Made by a program: the position numbers and the translations under genes. Under the pieces are notes generated by a model, which had not been told where the DNA came from, searched no databases, and worked only from the letters and a program-made list of their open reading frames with translations. A stretch of 64,000 nucleotides of DNA from Henningerozyma blattae CBS 6284 (taxonomy: Eukaryota; Ascomycota; Saccharomycetes; Saccharomycetales; Saccharomycetaceae), in the NCBI RefSeq assembly GCF_000315915.1, contig NC_020186.1, positions 744,001 through 808,000 of the forward strand. Reading direction: 5' to 3'. Of the stretch, positions 55,899 to 64,000 are shown piece after piece (the stretch's first letter is position 1; the number at the start of each line of letters is the position of its first letter).

Positions 55899-57257
55899 TC
55901 ATAACATATTATCGTACATAGTTGGGTCTTCTTCCTGAAGACCATAATTTGCTTGTCTTAAATTTAACCATTTAACGTTTTTAAACTCCTCCTTACCTTG
56001 GGTTAGTTTAGTTAAGTTAGTGCCAGTAGTTGTAATAACTGCAATTGCGTCAAAACCACCTGCACCAGGGATCATACATGTTAAAACGCCATTTAACTTA
56101 TTACAATTATCTAGAAGTTCTGTCTGAATTTGTGGTTCGATTTCTGCACCTGACTGCTTGGTAATATACCTAAAATTTTTGCGAACAGTTAGGATTGAGT
56201 CTTTAATATTTCTTATATCTGTATATTTTTCAATAGCTGAGTGATCTGTGGAAACTTCATCAATAATTTGTTTGTATAAGTCGGGGTTATTAACGGAAAT
56301 TTCATTTAAATTAGATAAACTTTGGACAAATTCCATATTACCCTTATTAATATTTTGATAGACTTTAAATCCATCAGCTTCATTATCAGAGTACCATTTT
56401 TGAACTGTTGATACTAGCTTCGGCGTTTCTGAACCAGAATTAACATCACCCATTACCAATCTTAGTCTATCTGGAAGTTTTATTCTTTCAGAAATTGTAT
56501 TCCAATTAACTTCATTTACTAGAATTCTTAAACTGGAGCTATATGGCTTCAAATTAGTTTGTAGATTTGGTAAATTTTTAATCAGTTTAGGGTCAAATCT
56601 CCTATATATAATTGAACCAAACGTTGCAGCAGCAATATCAAACCCACTACCAATTTTACCTTGAGCTTGACAATGAGCAACCTGAGCCAAATTGTGAATT
56701 TTTTTTAAATCATCTGCTGAATTGATATCGAAGGATGATTTCAATACTGAATATAGAGCAGTCATAAGAGATGTGGTGAGAGATGCTGAAGATCCGAGAC
56801 CTGTCTTGGCAACCTTATTAATTGGCTTATTAAAATAATTTAAGGTCAGAATACCATTTGTCCTTTGAATACATTCTTCTGCAGAATGATATTCAGGATC
56901 AGAATATATCTTAATTGAAATATTAGGAACTTCCGTTAAGTCTGTACTAAAATATGCAAAAATATTGGTAATAACCGATTCAATAAACGGGTTGTTCCTC
57001 TCATTAATCTCTTTAACAAATTTTGAATTGTTATAATCAACTACATAGGACCATGTATCACCATTGAATTGTTCACTTGTTACAACAATTTTAACAGTAT
57101 CAGTATTTTTAGTATTTTGAAATGATGAAGTAACAATCACATGCATTCGAGCAGAAACTGCAACTACATAAGCTTTATAGGTAGGGTCCAATACCAAATA
57201 ACCCCCAGCTAAAAATGCCTTTCCTGGTGAAGAGAAAGCACGAACAGTCTCTTTCAT
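55899..57257 (-). CDS. ERG8: Phosphomevalonate kinase Erg8
   Basis: Known role: Erg8 converts mevalonate-5-phosphate to mevalonate-5-diphosphate with ATP, an essential cytosolic step of sterol and isoprenoid synthesis (GHMP kinase superfamily). The 452-residue length equals S. cerevisiae (451). GHMP motif 1 is at the start (RAFSSPGKAFLAGGYLVLDP), the ATP-binding motif 2 GLGSSAS at 153-159, and motif 3 MIPGAGGFDAIAVI near 400. GKIGSGFDIAAATFGSIIYR and RLRLVMGDVNSGSETPKLV are also family blocks. Located between ESC1 and FMP42 as YMR220W. I saw no Upc2/Ecm22 TCGTATA sterol element in the 440 bp upstream. Confidence 0.97.
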   Translation of the reverse strand: MKETVRAFSSPGKAFLAGGYLVLDPTYKAYVVAVSARMHVIVTSSFQNTKNTDTVKIVVTSEQFNGDTWSYVVDYNNSKFVKEINERNNPFIESVITNIFAYFSTDLTEVPNISIKIYSDPEYHSAEECIQRTNGILTLNYFNKPINKVAKTGLGSSASLTTSLMTALYSVLKSSFDINSADDLKKIHNLAQVAHCQAQGKIGSGFDIAAATFGSIIYRRFDPKLIKNLPNLQTNLKPYSSSLRILVNEVNWNTISERIKLPDRLRLVMGDVNSGSETPKLVSTVQKWYSDNEADGFKVYQNINKGNMEFVQSLSNLNEISVNNPDLYKQIIDEVSTDHSAIEKYTDIRNIKDSILTVRKNFRYITKQSGAEIEPQIQTELLDNCNKLNGVLTCMIPGAGGFDAIAVITTTGTNLTKLTQGKEEFKNVKWLNLRQANYGLQEEDPTMYDNML

Positions 57258-57698
57258 TAGTCAATTATTCTATTTTGTAACATAAAACCTAATATTTAAT
57301 AGAATAGCGACATTAAGCACCGCTATTTTTACCAATTGTTTTATATCTTATATTTATATTTCATCTAAAATGTGAAAATCCTTTAACGACATTTGTACGA
57401 GATTTAGGATATACCGGAAAGATTTACGAATAAAATATAAGCTAACAAGATAGGAAAAAAAATCATGATTTAAACCAGAAAGATGCAATTTTTTAACACT
57501 GTTAATTATAGTAAAATAATACGTCACTTCAAGATATTTAGAAGATTTAAAAAGTAAAAACAATTAGCAAACAACAATTAATAATACATAAAAACACAAT
57601 TATAAAGTCAACAGGCATAGGAGAGGTTTATAAAAAATGACAATTAATAAAAATGTACGCAATAAACTAAAGTTTGATGAATAGAAATTGCTAAAGCA
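57258..57698. other. Intergenic ESC1-ERG8
   Basis: About 440 bp: ERG8 promoter and ESC1 3' end. AT-rich; a 69-codon minus frame (57354-57563) is Tyr/Phe/Ser-rich and likely chance. No RNA gene. Confidence 0.5.
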
Positions 57699-60600
57699 TT
57701 ACTTTCTCTTACGTAAACGCATAGATCTTTTGGAACCAGTAGTAGCAGCTTTTGATTTCTTAGTTGTATTTCTTGCCTTTTTAGGGGTACTAGCTGCAGA
57801 AGAACTAGCAGAATCAACTTCTGTAATCTTTCTCTTGACAGTCTTCTTTTTAGGTTTCTGTGAACGTCTAGCTTTTTTTACACTTCTTAGATTACGCTTA
57901 GGGCGTGATTCTTCTTCTTCTTCATCCTCTTTTTCAACTAGTTTTGAAGAATTGCGTGATGATTTTCTTGGTGAAGGAACAGGTGTGCTCTTTGGAGTAG
58001 ATTTAATTGATGAGATACTCTGCTCATTAGCAGGTGCAGCCAGATCATCTGAAGTTTCTTTATTTTCAATAGAAACAATCTGAGACTTAGTAAGATCCTC
58101 CTGAACAAGTATAATATTCTCTTTTACCTGAATATCTTCTTCTAAAGTGGAATCTCTTCTTTCTTTAGCAATAATAGCATCGTCTACAACAGAATTATCT
58201 CTTTTTTTATCCGACAGTTCTTCTTCTATAACGGGTGTGTCCTTTTCTATTACTAAAGTATCTCTATTAGTTTCATCTTTAACAGGAATATTATTTTCTG
58301 GAACCAATGTTACTCCTTCGTTAATATGAATATCCATTTCTTGTAGAGTCGAATCTCTTTCATTAATAGGAGCAACGTTATTTTGACCAATAATATTATG
58401 ATTATAATCAAAATTCTTTTCATATTCTCCTTCTTTTTTCATACATTCCTTTTCGCTATTTTCTAAATGGGTCGATTCTATCAATTGAACACCATTAAAG
58501 TCATTTTCACTTTCATACTTATGAATACTAGCATCTCCTTCTTCCTGTTCAGATGAAACCCTATTAGAATCATCAAAAATCTGATCAATTGCTGTAACTC
58601 TCTTAACAATAGAAATCTCTTTATCTTCATCTATTTTGGAACTAGTATATTTATTCGTATTATTATTATTATTTACTAGCGAAGCATTTATACTATTTTC
58701 AGGAATCTCATGTAAAGTAACCTCTAAGTTGGTATCCGATACAATCCTTAGAGGTGCTTCTATGTTGGTATCATCATTTTCATTTAGTTCAGATTTTGTG
58801 GTCTCATCTTCCAATTGACTATTTTTATAATTTAAGGAAGGTTTGTTAAATATTCCATCGATTTCACCACTTTGCACTTGATTTGAAAGTTCTCTTAATC
58901 TGGAAACATCATTTAATATATGCTGAACTTCATTTGCATTTAACGGGGCCATTTTAGTTGCTGCTGACACAGAGGGAGTTTTATCATTTAAGCTCGGACC
59001 TGTTGGATCTCTGAAAGTTTCAGAAGAAAGAATGTTATCGTTATTGGCATGGTGAAGCTCCTCTTTGTAATTATCAATGTTAGACGACTTATTGAAGTCC
59101 ATAGCATCATTGTAAATTGTTTCATTCATACTTTTATTATTTTCTATAGGCGTATTGCCATTAGAGCGAGTATTCAAGCCAGCTTCCTCATTAGAGTCAT
59201 GATATACAGTTCTATCAATATTTTCATTAGGAACATCAATAATTATACTATTTTCCTTAGTAGAGGATGCTGCGTCTAGTTGAGCGTTTGAAAGATGGGA
59301 ACGATCTGCATCGAAATATACTGACTTATCAACACCATCAACATTTAACTTATATTTTGTTTTATTCCTTAAACTAGGTGTTAATTCCTCTTTTAATAGT
59401 ATATCACTTGTGATGTTAGAGTCTGATCTTTTTAAATGTGGTACCATGTTCTCTGATGTTCCTTCAGCGTTATTGTCATTTGTATTAACAGTTGCACCGG
59501 AATATTTGTTATCAAAGGAAGTGAAGACAGTGACGTCATGAGAGCTTGAAGATTCATCATTCTTAAATTTATAAACCGATTCACTTTGTTCTCCTATAGG
59601 TACATCAGTATTGGTATGTTCAGAATTACCTTGTAAAGTATCCGAAGCTTCATGATATATAGAAGCACCCTCTTCAGCTTGATGATTGATAATTTCTTTG
59701 TCAGCTGTATGTATATTTGAACCGTGGTTCAAAAGAGCAGACCTTTTATGAATCTCACCAGAATCAGTAGCATTAGTGATATTAGAACCACCGTTTGTTA
59801 CATGCTCAGAAGTATAGGATATATTAATATCATTATCATTCTGTTTCTCGTCATTTATTTCATCCATGCCATCTATTTTCTTAACAAACTTAGGGATAGC
59901 AGATAATAGTTGCTTAGCTTTATCTGCTGCCTCGTATGTTATACGTTTAATAGATCTCGTTCTGATATCCTTATCAGATTCTTGCTGTGCTTCAGAATCC
60001 GAGCTTTCAATATCAATAACTTCAATCTCAGTTTTAATATTAGTGTTACTTGAAGGTATATCGAAAGTATTAACAGGTGAGTCATTTGTGGTCTCTTCCT
60101 TCTTTAAAGTGCTGCTGGAAGGCTTATTTAAGTCAGGTGAATTAAAGTCAAGGTTCAAAACTGGAACGTCATTAATAAAAGATGATTCACTTTCTGACTT
60201 TTTTGACAAACTAGCATCTGTATCTTCAATTCGAGGAATATTCGATTTTTTACTACTAGACAACTCTTTTATATCATCACTATTAGTCCAAGAAACCAAA
60301 TTATCTTCAGGGTCTACATCCTCTATTGTGTGGAATACTTCTGACTTTGAAAAATTAATACCTTGACTATCGTTAATACCTGATGTGTTCTTACGCATAG
60401 CAATAATATCTGGTTTCCTATTATCTAATGGGCTTATCTGATTTGTAGTCTGTTGATTCGAATTTTCAAGCAAGTCAGCAGTGTCATTTGCTGTATGAGG
60501 TTCGTTCTTAGATTTTGATAGATTGCTATTATCTGAAAATTCAGTATTTGCCTCAAAATAAGCACTTTGATTATTTAACATTGTATTATTTCCAGTTATT

Positions 60601-63600
60601 TCATTTTGAGATTTTTGAATGATATTGCTATTTGATAACGCTCTTTGAGTGATTAATATATCCGAGATAGGATTCGGAGTATTAAGAGAGATATTTTCTT
60701 CCTCTAGATTGGGTATCTCATAAATATTAGTTTGTGTTGATTCAGCAGCAGCTAATTCATCATTAGGTTCAATGTTAGTATTACTATTTTCCAAGGATGA
60801 AGCTGTATACATCTCAGTTTGCAACTGTTGATTTGATAATGCTTCTTGAAAATCCTCTGATGATATTTCTTTATCTACAGTAGGTAGTACCTTTGTGATA
60901 TTAATATTAGATATATCATTTTTAGTATCTGTCTGTTCAAGTGCACTAGTATATGCTCCTGTGGTAATGCTTTCTTCGTCATCCGTAGTTGAGTCTTTTG
61001 ACGCTTTACCAATTTTATCAGTCTTGGTTGTGGAAATAGGCCTTGCATCGAAGGATGTAATTTCTATCTCTTCTTTTAATTCAGTTGATGGAGATATGAT
61101 CTCTTTGTTTTCTAATAAGGGTGCCTTGTTATCTACAATACTTAGATCAATCGCAGTAGTGAATGATTCCCCTAATTTAGTGTCCTCCTCAGGAGAGTTG
61201 CCATTTGTTAAAATATCTATTTGATCAATGCTCTGTTCACTTTCCAGTTTCTGTTCAAAAGAACTCTTTACTTGAATAGTTTCCGTAGAAGATTTCTGTA
61301 TACTATGTTCTAGTGGGAAACTCTCCTCCACAAATGTTCGTGAATTACGACTAGCAGTATCTTTAGTAGTAGATAGTTCATTAGTTTGATTGATGCAAGT
61401 AGGTGCTGCTTTTGAATTACTTATAGCTATGCTTTCATTATTGGGTTCTTGGACGTTATTGCTATCCTTGAACACATCTTCGTTGTGTGATTTCAATGCA
61501 GCTAAAGTCATCTTAAGGATATCTTGATCAGCATCTTTTGATTCAAATGGATTTTCAATAAATGGAGAGACGTATGGTGGTTTTGGTTTCTCTTCTTCCA
61601 ATTTTTTTAAGGTATTCTTTAGCAACGAATTTGAAAATGTTGAAAAGGAAAATGGGTTTTGATCAAATGGGGAAACATAGGAATTTTCTTGTTCAATAAT
61701 TTTACTATCATGCATAGCCAAAGATTCAGAAGATTCATTATAGACAGAATCTGAAATGATAACTTGATATTTCGATAACTTAGTAGGCTTAATATTATCA
61801 TCATTTAAGTCATCTAAGATATGACGTTTTCTTTTGTTTGATAATTGAAGGTCATCAGATTCAGAATTAAAAGAATGATAAATAGTCGTCTCCGAAAATG
61901 TAGAGTTTCCAGTATTTGAATCATTTGATGATGGCTTTAAGCTTTTCTTGGAGGAAAACAAGTTTTTTAATAAAGATGGTTGCTGTTTCTTTTCAATAGA
62001 CGGTAGCTTAGAAGTTTCGGATATTATTGATGAATTAGCTAAGCTAAAAAAGCCTTCATCATCGGATTCAGAATCTTTATTAGTGGATACATCAATATGG
62101 GAAATATGTGTGATATTTTCTGGTTCTTTTTGAAATTCATTTTTAGCATTTAAAGAAGTTGAAGTTATTTCTTCAGAATTAATATCTGATGTTGAAGTAT
62201 TAGAAGAACTTATATCTACAATTTTATCGTTACAGGTTGAAGGTTGAAAGTTACAAGTATTATATGTCTCTTCAGTTTCTAAAGGTAAACTGCTGTTCTT
62301 TAAGATACTTTCATTATTGTTAGCATCTTCAAATTTTTTATTTGTGCTAATATCAATTTCCTCAATTTCGAAACCATATTCCATAGAAACATTATTCGAA
62401 AAGGTATTTTTGTCAGTTTGATTTATTGAATACTCTTGTGTATTTCCATCAAGCTCTTCTACACAATCAGGTTCAACATCAATTTCAACATCTGGCTTGC
62501 AGTTTTCAAAACTAATGTTATTTTCAGCAGTACAATTATCTTTTAAATCAGTGCAATTGTTTGGATGTATGTTGAAATTTTCATTTTGTTCACTATTTTT
62601 TTCTGATGATGAACTAACATCTGAAGTATGAATTGTATCAACAGTTGCCGCATTATTTGACAGTTGATCCACAACATTCATCGCAATTGTTTGATAATCG
62701 AATAAATTATTTGGCAAGTTCATATTTTCATTAGAAAAATCGCTATCAAAACGGCCCTCACTAATTTCATGTTCAATATCAGTTCCTTCATCTCCATGAC
62801 CACTAGTTTCACTGAAATTATTTGCAGTATCAAAATCATCAAAATCATTCGTATTGGATGCTGTAATATCAGCTGTTGTAGTAGTAATTTTTGAAGTTGA
62901 AGCTTCAATGAGTCCTACATTATCCACAGATTTTGTGGCAATAATTGAATAATCAGTTTCATTTTCTTCATTATTGTGATGTGAAATATCAAATGAAGCA
63001 ACTGATCCAGTATTTGTCGAAGCCATTAATTTATGAGGTGAATATGCTTTATTATCATTATAATTTGCATGTGATTCATAAGCTAAGCTATCCGTAACAT
63101 TTTCAATATTATGAATATTATTTACATTAGAATTATCGTTATTGTTATCAAATGGCAATGAATTAGATTTGATATAACTTCTCATTTCTAACATATCTTT
63201 ATTTTCTTGACTATTAATATTATTATCGTTCTCATCCTGATATTTCATATCCTCTTGCTTTTCATAATATTCTTCTGAATCTCTAGGTATATTTGTGTAA
63301 TTATGATGCTCATATTCTTCGCTCATACACAATTCATTATCATTATCATCTTCTTCTTGCTCTTCATTATAATCCGAAGAATAAGTTACTTGTTGAGGTG
63401 CGTGATGTTCTATTTGTTGTTGTTGTTCATCATTAGAATCTTCATCTGATAATATTATTATGCAATCATCGTTTTGTGATTGCAAAGGTTGTGTTTCTAG
63501 TTGATATGAATGTTCTTGTTTATATAGATTATCTTCTTCTTCATCAGAATTCTCCTCTTGATCGTACGAGTTTTCATCTTGCTCATATGAATTTTCTTCT

Positions 63601-64000
63601 TTTTCAACTTGTAAAATATTTCCATTATTGTAAAGTACTGGAGCAGAACCCGTCTGCTGTTGTTGTTCATTATTATTTTGTAGAGGTTCTTCTTGGTCCA
63701 TATCTTCCATATCTTCTTGGAAAATTTCATCTTCTTCTAGATCATCTTCCTCCATTGATTCTTCAATTTCTGATTGCTGTAATTTTTGATAAAGAACATC
63801 TCTATTAAGCTCTAGATAAGACTCTGAGCTACTTTCATCAATTTCATCACAGTATTGTTGTTCAGTAGTGTATTGACCCTTTTCATTACTTTTTTGTGCA
63901 TATTCATGATCTTCTTGATGGCTCTCTTGTGATTGTTCTTCAACATCAATTTCTTTATTATTACTAAAAAAATTTTGGTTCGCCTCGATAGATTCATCTG
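57699..64000 (-). CDS. ESC1: Esc1-like acidic nuclear-periphery protein, 5' end beyond window
   Basis: The frame stays open to the window end, past the internal ATG at 63755: upstream codons read through (for example DEIDESSSESYLEL), so the true start is outside and at least 2100 residues are encoded. Known role: Esc1 sits at the inner nuclear envelope between pores, anchors silent chromatin through Sir4 and affects nuclear basket assembly. The protein is very acidic, Ser/Asn/Glu-rich and without recognised domains. It has repeated PYVSPF-type motifs near residue 740-775 (SPFDQNPFSFS; SPFIENPFESK) and ends in a strongly basic tail (RPKRNLRSVKKARRSQKPKK, then SKRSMRLRKRK). Assignment is by position next to ERG8 (YMR219W-YMR220W) and by composition. 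S. cerevisiae Esc1 is 1658 aa, so this one is much longer. Confidence 0.72.
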   Translation of the reverse strand, partial: DESIEANQNFFSNNKEIDVEEQSQESHQEDHEYAQKSNEKGQYTTEQQYCDEIDESSSESYLELNRDVLYQKLQQSEIEESMEEDDLEEDEIFQEDMEDMDQEEPLQNNNEQQQQTGSAPVLYNNGNILQVEKEENSYEQDENSYDQEENSDEEEDNLYKQEHSYQLETQPLQSQNDDCIIILSDEDSNDEQQQQIEHHAPQQVTYSSDYNEEQEEDDNDNELCMSEEYEHHNYTNIPRDSEEYYEKQEDMKYQDENDNNINSQENKDMLEMRSYIKSNSLPFDNNNDNSNVNNIHNIENVTDSLAYESHANYNDNKAYSPHKLMASTNTGSVASFDISHHNNEENETDYSIIATKSVDNVGLIEASTSKITTTTADITASNTNDFDDFDTANNFSETSGHGDEGTDIEHEISEGRFDSDFSNENMNLPNNLFDYQTIAMNVVDQLSNNAATVDTIHTSDVSSSSEKNSEQNENFNIHPNNCTDLKDNCTAENNISFENCKPDVEIDVEPDCVEELDGNTQEYSINQTDKNTFSNNVSMEYGFEIEEIDISTNKKFEDANNNESILKNSSLPLETEETYNTCNFQPSTCNDKIVDISSSNTSTSDINSEEITSTSLNAKNEFQKEPENITHISHIDVSTNKDSESDDEGFFSLANSSIISETSKLPSIEKKQQPSLLKNLFSSKKSLKPSSNDSNTGNSTFSETTIYHSFNSESDDLQLSNKRKRHILDDLNDDNIKPTKLSKYQVIISDSVYNESSESLAMHDSKIIEQENSYVSPFDQNPFSFSTFSNSLLKNTLKKLEEEKPKPPYVSPFIENPFESKDADQDILKMTLAALKSHNEDVFKDSNNVQEPNNESIAISNSKAAPTCINQTNELSTTKDTASRNSRTFVEESFPLEHSIQKSSTETIQVKSSFEQKLESEQSIDQIDILTNGNSPEEDTKLGESFTTAIDLSIVDNKAPLLENKEIISPSTELKEEIEITSFDARPISTTKTDKIGKASKDSTTDDEESITTGAYTSALEQTDTKNDISNINITKVLPTVDKEISSEDFQEALSNQQLQTEMYTASSLENSNTNIEPNDELAAAESTQTNIYEIPNLEEENISLNTPNPISDILITQRALSNSNIIQKSQNEITGNNTMLNNQSAYFEANTEFSDNSNLSKSKNEPHTANDTADLLENSNQQTTNQISPLDNRKPDIIAMRKNTSGINDSQGINFSKSEVFHTIEDVDPEDNLVSWTNSDDIKELSSSKKSNIPRIEDTDASLSKKSESESSFINDVPVLNLDFNSPDLNKPSSSTLKKEETTNDSPVNTFDIPSSNTNIKTEIEVIDIESSDSEAQQESDKDIRTRSIKRITYEAADKAKQLLSAIPKFVKKIDGMDEINDEKQNDNDINISYTSEHVTNGGSNITNATDSGEIHKRSALLNHGSNIHTADKEIINHQAEEGASIYHEASDTLQGNSEHTNTDVPIGEQSESVYKFKNDESSSSHDVTVFTSFDNKYSGATVNTNDNNAEGTSENMVPHLKRSDSNITSDILLKEELTPSLRNKTKYKLNVDGVDKSVYFDADRSHLSNAQLDAASSTKENSIIIDVPNENIDRTVYHDSNEEAGLNTRSNGNTPIENNKSMNETIYNDAMDFNKSSNIDNYKEELHHANNDNILSSETFRDPTGPSLNDKTPSVSAATKMAPLNANEVQHILNDVSRLRELSNQVQSGEIDGIFNKPSLNYKNSQLEDETTKSELNENDDTNIEAPLRIVSDTNLEVTLHEIPENSINASLVNNNNNTNKYTSSKIDEDKEISIVKRVTAIDQIFDDSNRVSSEQEEGDASIHKYESENDFNGVQLIESTHLENSEKECMKKEGEYEKNFDYNHNIIGQNNVAPINERDSTLQEMDIHINEGVTLVPENNIPVKDETNRDTLVIEKDTPVIEEELSDKKRDNSVVDDAIIAKERRDSTLEEDIQVKENIILVQEDLTKSQIVSIENKETSDDLAAPANEQSISSIKSTPKSTPVPSPRKSSRNSSKLVEKEDEEEEESRPKRNLRSVKKARRSQKPKKKTVKRKITEVDSASSSAASTPKKARNTTKKSKAATTGSKRSMRLRKRK

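Noticed and set aside
63497..63755. ATG at 63755 as start of the ESC1-like gene
   Set aside because: The same frame is open upstream to the window end with equally acidic Glu/Gln/Ser-rich codons, so the start is outside.
1..64000. tRNA genes
   Set aside because: Scanning for the B box GGTTCGANTCC on both strands gave no site with a matching A box and cloverleaf.

Overview
This is nuclear DNA from a budding yeast of the family Saccharomycetaceae. It is AT-rich, has short intergenic regions, no convincing introns, and poly(A/T)-rich spacers. Nearly every long reading frame matches a Saccharomyces cerevisiae protein in content and length. Recognition rests on reading the conceptual proteins and on gene order; no database search was run.

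Layout. Block A (1-30.4 kb) carries genes that in S. cerevisiae lie in two sister regions, YML109-YML117 and YMR273-YMR282. In order they are: ZDS1/2 (cut by the window start), two small orphan ORFs, BUL1/2, CTK3, DAT1, a 20-N assembly gap, a 1.3 kb ORF-poor stretch that looks like a non-coding RNA locus, a short DSK2, PGM3, a SAM4/MHT1 gene that is out of place, VAN1, NAB6, an orphan protein, GPI12 and AEP2. Block B (30.9-64 kb) carries genes of the sister regions YMR219-YMR238 and YOR279-YOR299: DFG5/DCW1, BCH1/BUD7, TAF9, MUM3, TRI1, PEP5/VPS11, a YOR292C-like Mpv17 protein, MTF1, a YOR289W-like AMMECR1 protein, a short-chain dehydrogenase, a nonsense-interrupted small ORF, FSH2/3, FMP42, RFM1, ERG8 and ESC1 (cut by the window end).

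One track here mixes genes that S. cerevisiae keeps on two ohnologous chromosomes. It also lacks many essential genes that an unduplicated ancestor would have had in between, such as RNA1, RRP5, TAF8 and FCP1. The natural reading is a post-whole-genome-duplication yeast that sorted its duplicates differently from S. cerevisiae. That would fit the Vanderwaltozyma/Tetrapisispora lineage; the species itself is an inference.

Functional themes. Cell wall and glycosylation genes are frequent (VAN1, DFG5, BCH1, GPI12, ZDS), and the VAN1 and DFG5 promoters carry SBF/MBF-like sites. Two nuclear genes for mitochondrial gene expression (AEP2, MTF1) have clusters of TAGGGT/AACCCT elements upstream. RFM1, a subunit of the Sum1-Hst1 repressor, shares the window with MUM3, whose promoter carries a middle-sporulation element. 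No tRNA, rRNA, complete transposon, LTR or CRISPR array was found. The most unusual items are the 10.1-11.7 kb RNA-like locus, the Dsk2 protein without its UBA domain, and the interrupted ORF at 50.1-50.6 kb.
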